Shown: one piece after another, positions 10,835-19,040 of the stretch
Layout: every line of letters begins with the position of its first letter
Numbering within the stretch: position 1 is the first letter of the stretch
Origin: Chara braunii
Lineage: Eukaryota; Streptophyta; Charophyceae; Charales; Characeae
DNA length: 20,845 bases
Assembly (NCBI GenBank): GCA_003427395.1
Contig: BFEA01000015.1
Coordinates: 3,398,452-3,419,296 of the forward strand
Direction: 5' to 3'
Position numbers and translations under genes: made by a program
The notes under the pieces: model-generated
What the model was told of the DNA's origin: nothing
The model's input: only the letters and a program-made list of their open reading frames with translations
Databases searched by the model: none

Positions 10835-11202
10835 CCACAGCCTTGCCCACACTATGGTTTGTCTCTGACCATGTTCGTGGGACTGTCATTTTTTTGGGAC
10901 TGGTGCTTTGGCTTGGACTGACTGAGGTTGAAAGGTAGCATGACTTGGGGGTTGCAATATCTGGTTTGTGTGACAACGGGAAGGGATGTTTGGGGCATTG
11001 TACCATAGTTTTTGACGGGAAAAATATGGGGTCATCACGAACGACGCATTCACATGTATAAAAAGGGCGTGATGCGAGGGATACTGGGTGCATTTTGGGA
11101 ATGTCTACCGGCCTAAGGAGGGGGGAGGCGTAAGTGTATGAGGGACATTGCGGGTGTTGTTTTGTTATACAAAGCTTAGGAGTAAAACGAGAAAAGACAA
11201 AA
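10835..11202 (+). other. Pol to downstream-ORF spacer
   Basis: About 370 bp between the pol stop and the ATG of the next ORF. It holds a TATA-like box at 11057-11064 (listed separately) and a purine-rich stretch at 11115-11130. No gene is supported. Confidence 0.55.
11057..11064 (+). promoter_or_regulatory. Candidate TATA box for the downstream ORF
   Basis: TATAAAAA followed by GGGCG, about 140 bp before the ATG at 11203. Spacing would suit a short 5' leader. This would let the downstream ORF be transcribed on its own rather than as part of the Gag-Pol RNA. Based on motif and position only; the surrounding DNA is not especially A/T-rich. Confidence 0.35.
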
Positions 11203-12116
11203 ATGGAATTCGGCAACGAGAACGACAGCGGGGCAATCAACAGGCCTACCGGAGGGGAAGAAGCTGGACCAAGCCAAGGGAGGAGGACAGCGAAGAGAAA
11301 ATTGTACATTGGGCTCATGGGCGGGCCAGTGGTAGGCAGGGGTGGAAGGAAATGTTTGTGTCGGAAACCCTCACCCCTCCGCAAGGGAGAAGGTATAGAA
11401 ATATCATCTGACAGTGAGGGCGAAAAGAGAAGGGTAAATGTGGAAGAAGGAGGCAACACAGAAATGGGAGATAAGACTCGGGTCTCTAACGAAGAAGGGG
11501 CCAATAGGGGCGAACGACGTGAGACTTGGCATGGGGAAAGCGAGGGGGGACAAGGTATGCGTGACGAACGTGAGGAGGATGAGGAGAAAAGGGAGAGCCC
11601 GCTTGAAGGACGAAGCGGTCATGGCAGTTGCGAGGGGTATGGGACGGGGACAAATATTTTTTTTACCTACGATCCAAAGAACCTTGCTGGTGGGTATAGC
11701 CCCATACAGACTGAAGACGAGGGGGACGAGGAGGAGGATGTGCGAGAAGTTATAGAAATCAGCAGCGGGGATGAGAGGGATGAAATCTCAAGGGCTAGGG
11801 AAGAGGGACGGCCTCCGATGCACCAGCCAGGCGATGGGGCTTTCAGATGGGAGGACGAGTTCGGGCCAACGCCCAGTCACTGGTTTCAACAATGGACCAA
11901 TGTAATCAGGCACGAATGAATTATCAAGACTCGGGCACTCACAAGGGCAAGGGTGGAAGCCACACCAGTGAATTTTTTCAACGAGGCTGAGTTGCATAAA
12001 ATTGTAAGGATGAAAAGAGAGATCGAGACCTACGGCTTAGGGGTTAGGAAGCCTGTCGAGGAACGGAGTGGACAAGGAACTAGGCGAGACGAGGCGCAAG
12101 GCAGTAATAGGAACTA
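11203..12116 (+). pseudogene. Downstream accessory ORF, acidic, SIM-like motifs
   Basis: Not a recognised family. ATG at 11203 is the first in the frame; a longer GTG start at 11134 is less likely in a eukaryote. The frame reads to TGA 11917-11919, then continues as TRALTRARVEATPVNFFNEA to TAG near 12116, about 305 codons in all. Most of it is Glu/Asp/Gly/Arg-rich and probably disordered. Two patches look like SUMO-interacting motifs: GIEISSDSEGE (about 11391-11424) and EVIEISSGDERDE (about 11746-11781), each a short hydrophobic core followed by Ser and acidic residues. A more ordered C-terminal piece contains FRWEDEFGPTPSHWFQQW and ELHKIVRMKREIETYGLGV. Lying just 3' of pol on the same strand, it fits an additional ORF of the retroelement. 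No catalytic motif is seen; the protein would plausibly be nuclear. Confidence 0.5.
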
Positions 12117-12684
12117 GGTGTTAGCTTAGCATTGAAAAGGATCGTTGTTTTCTGTCTGAAGAGATATGAGAATGACGAGAACGTGTATAATATGGGCAAG
12201 CTTGCTAAGGAGGAAGTGAAAAGAGGGTTAGCTAAGGCTGTATCACGCTAAAGTAGAAAATAGTTGTTGAGGCTACTTTTGGATGAGCTGCCTTGGGTAC
12301 CTCAGACAAAGACATGGGATTTGGGATGAGACCAATTGGGAAAGGGCGTATTGTGAATTTTGGATGGAACAAGGATTATGCTTTTGAGAGAGGAAAACCT
12401 TGAGTACGGATTGACGAGCAAACCATGGCATTGAATGACTGGTCGAGTACAAGAGAGGTTACGGAACCTGTGGGTTAAGGGGCGTGAAGAACACTCCTTC
12501 CCTAGGAGCCTAATCCAACTGAGTCATGAATGAGACTGAGAATAGCCGAAACCTGAGAGATCAGGAAGAGTGAAAATGGAAGGGGTGCTTTTGTCTTTTG
12601 TTATGGATAAACGGTCGGGTGGGCTAGTGCTGCTTGGGGTCGCGAACCCCAACTCGAGTGTTAGACGCTAAGTCGAGTGTACAC
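12117..12684. other. Unassigned non-coding stretch
   Basis: About 570 bp with frequent stops in all frames. The only structure noticed is a small hairpin near 12636-12654 (TTGGGGT, five-base loop, ACCCCAA). Probably element-derived non-coding DNA. Confidence 0.5.
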
Positions 12685-12771
12685 AATGGATGGTACGTTA
12701 CTGTGAGAAATGAAATGGATGGTACATTACTGTGAGAAATGGAATGGATGGTACATTACTGTGAGAAATGG
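12685..12771. repeat. 29-bp minisatellite, 3 copies
   Basis: Three direct copies of a 29-bp unit containing GGATGGTACATTACTGTGAG, starting at 12685, 12714 and 12743. Only two positions vary, so the expansion is recent. Confidence 0.93.
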
Positions 12772-12871
12772 AAGGAAGAGAACAACACGCAAAAGATGAG
12801 ATGGCCACCTTCTAACCTCCAAGACAGAAATGGGATCCGTAATCTCAAGGCCCACCCCCTCGGACACTAAC

Positions 12872-13031
12872 CTTGAGAATGGAAAGGAATGACCCTAACC
12901 AGACTGTTCGACTTGAGAATGGAAAGGAATGACCCTAACCAGGCTGTTCGACTTGAGAATGGAAAGGAATAACCCTAACCAGGCTGTTCAACTTGAGAAT
13001 GGATAAGAACAACCCTAACCAGGTTGTTCGG
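12872..13031. repeat. 40-bp minisatellite, 4 copies
   Basis: Four 40-bp units starting at 12872, 12912, 12952 and 12992, each with CTTGAGAATGG and CCCTAACCAG. Divergence rises towards the right copy. A hairpin (GGAATGGCCC and GGGTCATTCC) follows directly at about 13031-13056 and reuses the AATG(A)CCC word of the repeat in inverted form. Confidence 0.93.
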
Positions 13032-13090
13032 GAATGGCCCCTGACAAGGGTCATTCCTTTTGAAATAGGCACTGGGTCCCTGCATATTGG

Positions 13091-13125
13091 ATTGAGAAAG
13101 GTTGATTGAGAAAGGTTGATTGAGA
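13091..13125. repeat. 14-bp minisatellite, about 2.5 copies
   Basis: ATTGAGAAAGGTTG repeats at 13091 and 13105, with a partial third copy at 13119. It sits between the 40-bp and ~55-bp arrays. Confidence 0.85.
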
Positions 13126-13141
13126 ATGAACTGGAATAAGA

Positions 13142-13410
13142 GAGATGGAGAAGGTCGGTGGGTCGGTCATTGAAATAGCCAATGGGATGAATGAAAGAGA
13201 TGGGAAAGGCCGGTGAGATGGTCATTGAAATAGCCAATGGGATGAGAGAAATGAAAAAGGTCGGTGGGTCGGTCATTGAAAATAGCCAAAGGATGGATGA
13301 CGGAGGTGGAAAAGGTCGGTGGGTCAGTCGTCGAAATAGCCAATGAGTTGAATGAAGGAAATGGAAAAGGCCGGTGGGTCGGCCACTGAAAATTGCCAAG
13401 GGGGCGGAAG
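13142..13410. repeat. 51-55-bp minisatellite, 5 copies
   Basis: Five diverged units starting near 13142, 13197, 13248, 13303 and 13358, built around AAGGTCGGTGGGTCGGTCAT and GAAATAGCCAATGGGATGA. Long minus-strand open frames over this array are repeat artefacts and are not annotated as genes. Confidence 0.9.
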
Positions 13411-14677
13411 GAAAATGCGAAAGAGAAGGACAAGATAAAGAAGGCGGAGCCTTAAAGCCGAGAAGGGCAGGGACCGTTGGGACGGTCACAAAAATTGGGT
13501 GTTGAGGAATGAGAAAATTGAGGATTGAGTGGGCGGAAGGGTCAGTCTTGAGAAATGACTATTGAGAGAATGACCGCCAGACCAGCCGTGAGGGTGGCCT
13601 TGTTGATAAGGGGTTGTCAGACCATCCATGAGAATTAGCCTTGGAAATAGCATTGGATTGAATGATGGAGGATTGAATATTGCATTTGCATAGGTAGGGG
13701 ACCCTAGGCAACTTGAAATGGACTTGGAAATAGCATGGAAATGAATTTTCTCTTTTTCTAGTCTTTGGCCTCAGCAGGAGGGGGATACCGGTGCTCGCAC
13801 CGCGACCCCAAGACCTCTATCCCTGTAAGGGAAAAAGTCTTAGCTCGACCTGTTCCTCTTGTAAGGGGATGAGGGTTAAAGGACCAAGGCACCTACCACT
13901 TGGATCGGTGCGGGACATCCGGAACTGACTCCGACAACGAGCTCTAGTCGGGAAGTTCAAATTGCGTCTCGTGTTGAACGCCTAAACATCAAAGGGTGAG
14001 GGAACCAAATGGGCGAGAGAGCCATTCTTTTTTCTAGTCTCTTTTGTTCTCCCCAACCATACGCCATGTCGTTGAGGGGCGGCATGACCGCTTGGAATGG
14101 ACCACGGCGGCTCACGTTAAGTTGAGAAGCACTGTCCAGAAGGGAGGAGCTGGGCGTGGTACCGGGTGGAAGCCACAACCACCACGGGGCGAGTGACACC
14201 GCCCCGCCGGAGCATTACAACCGCTTCGGGACTAATTGCGAGGTCTTCGTAACTGCACTCGTGGACTAATTGAGAGCCCCAACTCTCTTGAAAGGAAGAG
14301 GCCGGATCCAAAGAAAACACCACCCGGGAGGAACGATTCGCGAGAAAGCCCTTGCGGCAAGACGGGATCCTGGGAGGTTTTTGACTGGACCTGCCTGCCA
14401 GATATGAGGAGGTACCTCAGTGATGACGCCCGTCTCGTAAGCGGCAAAAGGTCGGACGGAGTAGGGGATGAGGTGAGTTATCAGCAGAGGGAGGACTGAT
14501 CACCCTTCCTTTTTGGGGTTGATGGGCCGGCATCCGCCTACTCGTTGGTGGGTCAAGGTCTGCGTACCTCCGAGTGAGAACCAGTCGTGCGATGGGGATA
14601 TCGCATTTTGAGTGGGGGGAAGGTGTGCCATCTACCAAAGAAAAAGCGTGCAAAAGAGAAGGGTACCATGAGCGTAA
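13411..14677. other. Long unassigned non-coding region
   Basis: About 1.27 kb without a supported gene. 13.4-13.75 kb is degenerate and similar in word use to the minisatellites (repeated TTGAGAATG and CCATGAG words). 13.75-14.58 kb is more G/C-rich and unique-looking. Open frames of up to 87 codons on both strands have no recognisable motif. At 14587-14623 there is a GCGAT/ATCGC mini-hairpin followed by the purine run GAGTGGGGGGAAGG and then TGTG, which resembles a polypurine tract beside an LTR start; this is not proven. Confidence 0.45.
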
Positions 14678-14935
14678 GAATGGATGAGTAATCGACTTTG
14701 CGCAGGCTTGAGAAAAAGTCTGGCAAGATGTCCAGAAGTAAAGAATGAATTAGTAATTAACGTTGCATGAGCTTGAGAAAAAGGCCTGGCAAGATGTCCA
14801 GAAGAGAAGAATGGATGAGTAATTGACTTTGCGCAGGCTTGAGAAAAGGTCTGGCAAGATGTCCAGAAGAGAAATGGGTGAGAAATTGACGTTGCATGAG
14901 CTTGACAAAAAGCCTGGCAAGCGACTTGTGTGATT
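14678..14935. repeat. 62-66-bp minisatellite with dimeric order, 4 copies
   Basis: Units begin at 14678, 14743, 14809 and 14871. Types alternate: copies 1 and 3 contain GACTTTGCGCAGGCTTGAG, copies 2 and 4 contain ACGTTGCATGAGCTTGA, so the higher-order unit is about 131 bp. All share CTGGCAAG, mostly followed by ATGTCCAGAAG. Weaker copies continue to about 15090. Minus-strand open frames through the array (14632-15114 and 14757-15239) are artefacts of it. Confidence 0.9.
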
Positions 14936-15169
14936 GATTTGGCATAAACTTGAAAATGGGCCAAGTAAGACGTCTGGAAAAAAAAAGACTCGTATGATGA
15001 ACTATATATGGATCTGAGAGAAAGACTGGCAGACTGGGAAACATATGAGTATTTGGAAACAGGTCTGACAAGGTGTCTGAAAGAGAGATGCACAAGGGAT
15101 GAACTGGGCAGCATGCATGAAAAAAGTTAAAAATAAGCAAGGAACAACAAAGGACAAAGAGTGATATAA
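14936..15169. other. Decayed repeat tail before the methyltransferase
   Basis: Degenerate continuation of the 66-bp array (words such as CTTGAAAATGGGCC and GTCTGGAAA) up to about 15090, then A-rich DNA. The missing N-terminal half of the methyltransferase (SAM-binding motif I) is not recognisable here in any forward frame. Confidence 0.5.
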
Positions 15170-15886
15170 ATGCAAAATTGGCAGGACCTGAGGAGAGTCG
15201 GGCGAAAGGACCCGGGGGAGATGCATGTGGATTTGGCAAGGCCTGAGCATCGGGGAACGGTAAAGGGAAAACATGGATTGCACGGGCCGAAAAGTAGATT
15301 ATTTTTTATAGGAGTAATGAATGAGGCGAGACCAAAATGGTTTCTGCTCGAAAATGCTTCCTCGATGAAATGGGAAGACAGATTTGAGATTACGAAGCAC
15401 TTAAGAGGAGTTGTGTCTGGGCTCACCAATTTGAAGTGGGTATCACCACGGCAAAGACGACGGTTGTACTTGACGAACATCTCCCTTCCGGAGCAAATGC
15501 CTGACATTGAGTCGCATCCAAAAACTTGCCTACAATTTGTTATCAACAAAGTCAAGGCATAGAATGAGAAAACCAATTGTGTTATGACAACAAATTTTCA
15601 TCTGGGGAATAAAGCCAGCATACCAGTAGTTAAGTGCATGAAGCAAGGAGAGCCCCATCTGCCCCATATTACTGAAGTTGAAAGAATTATGGGCTGTCAT
15701 GCTAGGTATACAGAATTGACTGAAGAGGTAACTCGCATCTCAATTGAGGGAAAGATAAAGAGGCAGAGCTATGATGGAAATGAGCAACCTGGTCTACGTT
15801 GTAGAACCTTCGACTCCCCCATACCCTCCTCCACCCCAAGGGCGGAAGCTAAGGAAGACATTGAGAAAGAAATGGGAAAAGAATAA
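15170..15886 (+). pseudogene. DNMT3-like cytosine-5 DNA methyltransferase, C-terminal remnant
   Basis: DNMT3 enzymes add methyl groups to cytosine de novo in the nucleus, using S-adenosylmethionine. One frame from 15170, with a TAG at 15560-15562 read through by homology, matches the second half of the catalytic domain in order. GLHGPKSRLFF precedes the helix before motif VI; WFLLENASSMKWEDRFEIT is motif VI (ENV, here ENA at 15350). WVSPRQRRRLYLTNISLP is motif VIII. After the stop come NKASIPVV and ITEVERIMGCHARYTEL, which is motif IX (family: TExERxFGFP). Near 15770 the frame probably shifts: VYVVEPSTPPYPPPP resembles the motif X C-terminus (family: LLEPL). The catalytic Pro-Cys loop (motif IV) and motif I are not visible. 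About 200 codons lack introns, suggesting a retrocopy or captured cDNA. Motif order is DNMT3-like, not the rearranged order of plant DRM enzymes. Not functional. Confidence 0.8.
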
Positions 15887-16566
15887 AACGGACCCTGGCA
15901 AACTAACCACCCATAACACCTCACCCTCCTCTCCCCTCTATCCCTCCAAAACCCATTAACAAGAGATTGGTGCGCGATGAGGATATCGCGAATGAGTGGG
16001 AGGAATTTGTCGAGACTGGTGGGTCTCGAATAACTTCCCAACACTCGAGAGATTGAATACGGACAATTTGTGCACAACAAAGAAATCTGGAGTGAGGAAG
16101 CAGGAGAGAGAAAAGACAAAGGATTAGGCCGCAGAAGGGAGTGATGCCATGAGGAGAGAACCACAGGAGGAAAGAACTAGCGGCGGCAAGCAAGCGAGCG
16201 GAAGAACAGGGGCACAAAGAACATAGCAGGAGGCCGGGAGGGTCATCGGAATGCAATAAGACTAAGCCCAAAGGGCCCTTTGAACTAACAATTGCAGCGC
16301 GACAACAATAAGGGAATGAGGAAGTCGAGGAATGGGCGGCCAGAAGCCGCGGGAAGCCAGGAAATGAGGACCAACACGGAGGTCACCTATGGGAGCCTCG
16401 GAGCGGAGGCCCACGACCAAAGAGATCGGCACGCACAAGGCGCGAGGAAAGACTAAGGAGAGGGGTCGCTATGGGGCGACAAGACGCCCAAGGAGCATGG
16501 GACACCTCGGGGAAAGGCACCCGGGGCCACGTGGGACTAAGTAAAAATAATGGCGTACGGGGCGAA
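15887..16566. other. Unassigned region after the methyltransferase
   Basis: No supported gene. A segment at 15970-16005 resembles 14587-14623: a CGCGAT/ATCGCG mini-hairpin followed by the purine run GAGTGGGAGGAA. A perfect 7-bp hairpin (TCGAGAC, six-base loop, GTCTCGA) follows at about 16010-16029. From about 16425 the sequence begins to resemble 18264 onward (see the diverged direct repeat). Confidence 0.45.
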
Positions 16567-16727
16567 ATGTGTCGGGGACCTCCGACGGGACTAATGTGTC
16601 GGGGACCGCCGATGGGACTAAGTGTCGGGGACCGCCGACGGGACTAAGTGTCGGGGACCGCCGACGGGACTAAGTGTCGCGGACCGCCGACGGGACTAAG
16701 TGTCGAGGACCACCAACGGGACAAGTA
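16567..16727. repeat. 26-27-bp minisatellite, 6 copies
   Basis: Six units containing GTGTCGGGGACCGCCGACGG followed by GACTA, with the GTCGGGG word (or variant) at 16571, 16598, 16624, 16650, 16676 and 16702. Inside each unit GTCGGGGACCGCCGAC is itself partly palindromic. A single decayed copy (TTGTCGGGGACC) lies near 18345 in the second half of the large direct repeat, so the expansion came after that duplication. Confidence 0.94.
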
Positions 16728-16799
16728 GTGGGGACATGTGAAAGTCCCAAGAAGAAACGGCAGCACCGCATGAGGGAAAAATAATAAATGTAAGGTGCA

Positions 16800-16861
16800 C
16801 CGTCAAGATCGACATCTTGACGGCCAAGAATATTAGCACCACTAGTGCAAGTACTAGTGGT
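16800..16861. other. Two adjacent perfect hairpins
   Basis: CCGTCAAGAT (16800-16809), a CGAC tetraloop and ATCTTGACGG (16814-16823) form a perfect 10-bp stem. Fifteen bases later ACCACTAGT (16838-16846), a six-base loop and ACTAGTGGT (16853-16861) form a perfect 9-bp stem. In the partner copy (about 18505-18570) the second is mostly kept and the first is weakened. Confidence 0.85.
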
Positions 16862-17085
16862 GACAAACGGGAAGGCCAAAAGGAAAAGGAAAAGTAAAGA
16901 AAACTGAAGTGGGAGGCATGTGAGCAAACCGAAAAATCTCGGATCGGCCTCCCTCAAGAAAATAGAGTCAAATGAGACCCCATGTGAAAAATAGTCCTCC
17001 GGGAGAAAATCGGAGTAGGAGGGATCATTGGGGGAGAAGTGTAGGAGTAAAAGAAGACTCCCATGGGCATGGGAAGGCCATTGTT

Positions 17086-17109
17086 GCAGTCCGAGAAATA
17101 ACGGACTGC
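17086..17109. other. GCAGTCCG hairpin, founding example
   Basis: GCAGTCCG, an eight-base loop and CGGACTGC: a perfect 8-bp stem. The same stem recurs at 17662-17685, 17947-17970 (first base changed), 18108-18132 (decayed), and 19530-19562. In the last, the arms enclose a second palindrome, GTTGGTACCAAC. The loops differ while the stem is kept. Confidence 0.85.
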
Positions 17110-17435
17110 ACCTTGGGCATAGGGAGGGCCAAAACTAAGAGGAAGAGGCTAGAAAAGGGCCTTAACGGCCACTTGACACTTGGCATGCTAGAAAAAAGAG
17201 AGAAAAGAAAAGAAAGTGGGGGAGAATAAGACAAAAGGAGTGAGAGGGAGTGAGTGAGTTGGCCGTCAGTAGGGACTGCCATAGGTAGGGACTGGCAGGT
17301 CCCTACTGTCCAAGAAAGGAGGAGAAAGAGAAAAGAAAATAAAGAAAAAGAATAGAAAAGAGAAAAAGGTCTTAACGGTAAAAAACGGTCACTTGGGGAG
17401 ATTCATCCGTGACCAGATTCATTCTGGAATATGAC

Positions 17436-18005
17436 GGTTACAAAGGACTTTGATTTTCTTTGATTTTTGCGGAGAAAATCAAAGAAAATCAAGGCCTCTT
17501 GCAACAAGAATAAAACGGAATGCATGCATGAGGAGAAACACATGTTTTAGGTGCATCCGGAGCCAAAATCAAGTCCGGATGCACTTGGGAGTTGGCCGTT
17601 TATTTTTCTTTTGAGTGAGGGCTAGTTGTGGGGCATTGGGGCTAAGGAATTGACCCTCATTGCAGTCCGAGTTACAACGGACTGCATGGGGGAAGGAAAA
17701 CACATGTTCTAGGTGCATNCGGTTACAAAGGACTTTGATTTTCTTTGATTTTTTCAGAGAAAATCAAAGAAAATCAAGGCCTCTTGCAACCGGAATAAAA
17801 CAGAATGCATGCATGAGGAGAAACACATGTTTTAGGTGCATCCGGAGTCAAAATCAAGTCCGGATGCACTTGGGAGTTGGCCGTTTCTTTTTCTTTTGAG
17901 CGAGGGCTAGTTGTGGGGCATTGGGGCTAAGGAATTGACCCTCATTACAGTCCGAGTTACAACGGACTGCATGGGGGAAGGAAAACACATGTTCTAGGTG
18001 CATCC
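17436..18005. repeat. 285-bp tandem duplication
   Basis: 17436-17720 and 17721-18005 are nearly identical, differing at roughly ten positions, so this is among the youngest events in the block. Each unit contains three hairpins: a 20-bp stem (CTTTGATTTTCTTTGATTTT at 17448-17467 with 17475-17494; partner 17733-17779), an 11-bp stem (GTGCATCCGGA with TCCGGATGCAC, 17551-17584; partner 17836-17869), and the GCAGTCCG stem. The junction falls inside the left arm of a further GTGCATCCGG hairpin, and an unresolved base (17719) lies exactly there. Confidence 0.95.
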
Positions 18006-18031
18006 GGAGCCAATATTGAGCCCGGATGCAC
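17998..18031. other. Third GTGCATCCGG hairpin
   Basis: GTGCATCCGG (17998-18007) pairs with CCGGATGCAC (18022-18031), a perfect 10-bp stem with a loop different from the copies at 17551 and 17836. Stem conservation with loop change is notable in otherwise decaying DNA. Confidence 0.85.
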
Positions 18032-18263
18032 TAGAAAATTTAACGCTTCATTTTCTTTCAACATGGGGCAAATTGTGGAGCTGTGGGTATGGAAAACAAC
18101 CATGACTGCAGTCTGAGAAATTAAGGACTGCATGAGGATGCCAAGGCCAAAGGGAAATGGGCTACGGCAAGCCCGGAAAGGCTAGAAAGGAACAATCTCG
18201 GCAAGGGGGCGAGTAAAGACGGTAAACAACGACCGTAAGATGGGATCTCGCGGCCTAGAAAAA

Positions 18264-19040
18264 TCGGCACACATGTAGAAATGATGGGACCACCAAGGGC
18301 AATGGCCCCCCCCCCCAAAAAAAAAATGGGACGCCGTCGGAATGTTGTCGGGGACCAAATGGGTCAAAATAATAAAAATCAAAAACAAAAAGGGACATGC
18401 GCCGGCGGGACAAGAACATGGGACTAGTATGGAGGAGAAGGGCGGGGACTTGGGATGTCCCAAGGGAACCTTGAGCAACCACAAGGAATAATTAGGTGAG
18501 CAAGCGGCATCGCCGAGATCGAGGATCTAGACGGTGGAAAATATTAGCACCACTAGTGCAAGCACTAGTGGGAGCAAGTGGGAGAGCCATAAAAGAAAGA
18601 AAAATGGCCAGCAGCCCGGGATATCTCGGACTAGCAAGGCATAAGAAAATAGAGCCTTGAGAGGCCCAACGTGAGAAAAAGGCTGCCATTAGAAAATCGG
18701 AGCAAAAGGGGCTCAGAATTGGGCAAACGGGAGCAAAATGGAGCCCCCTAGGAGCATGGGGGTGCCATTATTGGAATCCGAGATGTAACGGCCATGTAAC
18801 AGCCATGAACCTGACCTTGAATGAGGCCCTAGGGCCTATAAAGAGGGTGCACAGCAGTTTGACACTTGTCATAACAGAAATAAAAGAAAAAGAAAGAAAA
18901 AGGAGAGAAAAAGGAGAGAGAATGAGACAAAGAGGGAGAAAAGAGTGGAGGAGAATGTCCCGGCCTATTGGGACCTGCACAGTAGGGATTGACAGGTCCC
19001 AACAGTGACCTCATCCCTCATAGAATGAGGGAGGGCTGAA
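18264..19040. repeat. Diverged direct repeat, copy 2 (partner 16425-17340)
   Basis: Second copy of the diverged unit, carrying the same ordered blocks, for example TATTAGCACCACTAGTGCAA at 18542 and AGAAAATCGGAGCAAAAGGG at about 18690. Unlike copy 1 it keeps a TATA-like box at 18837. It also contains a C-run followed by an A-run at 18307-18328, and small minus-strand open frames that are not believed. Confidence 0.72.
18837..18843 (+). promoter_or_regulatory. Candidate LTR-type TATA box
   Basis: TATAAAG in GGGCCTATAAAGAGGGTGCA, followed about 40 bp later by AATAAA (18879-18884), a plausible U3-R arrangement of an LTR. The corresponding place in copy 1 (about 17160) lacks a TATA box. Motif evidence only. 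Confidence 0.3.

Larger units (their letters stand above)
16425..17340. repeat. Diverged direct repeat, copy 1 (partner 18264-19040)
   Basis: Ordered blocks recur about 1.7-1.8 kb downstream: GATCGGCAC; TGTCGGGGACC; TATTAGCACCACTAGTGCAA at 16831 (partner 18542); AGAAAATAGAG; AGAAAATCGGAG; TTGACACTTG; GAATAAGACAAA (partner GAATGAGACAAA); and a GGGACT...CAGGTCCC hairpin near 17280-17308. Copies are clearly diverged with indels. The content is non-coding and hairpin-rich. This may be a tandem or nested LTR-like unit, which is not proven. Confidence 0.75.

Noticed and set aside
12935-13489. 184-codon minus-strand open frame, with a second at 13167-13433
   Set aside because: It lies on the 40-bp and 51-55-bp minisatellites; the apparent peptide is only the repeat translated, with no motif.
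14632-15239. Overlapping 160-codon minus-strand open frames
   Set aside because: They are produced by the 62-66-bp minisatellite, whose length is near a multiple of three, and run in two frames at once.
16972-17229. 85-codon open frame in the hairpin region
   Set aside because: Charged, low-complexity, no motif, and not kept in the diverged partner copy.
18121-18484. Minus-strand open frames of 65-100 codons
   Set aside because: Several overlapping frames across homopolymer runs and repeat DNA; no recognisable domain.
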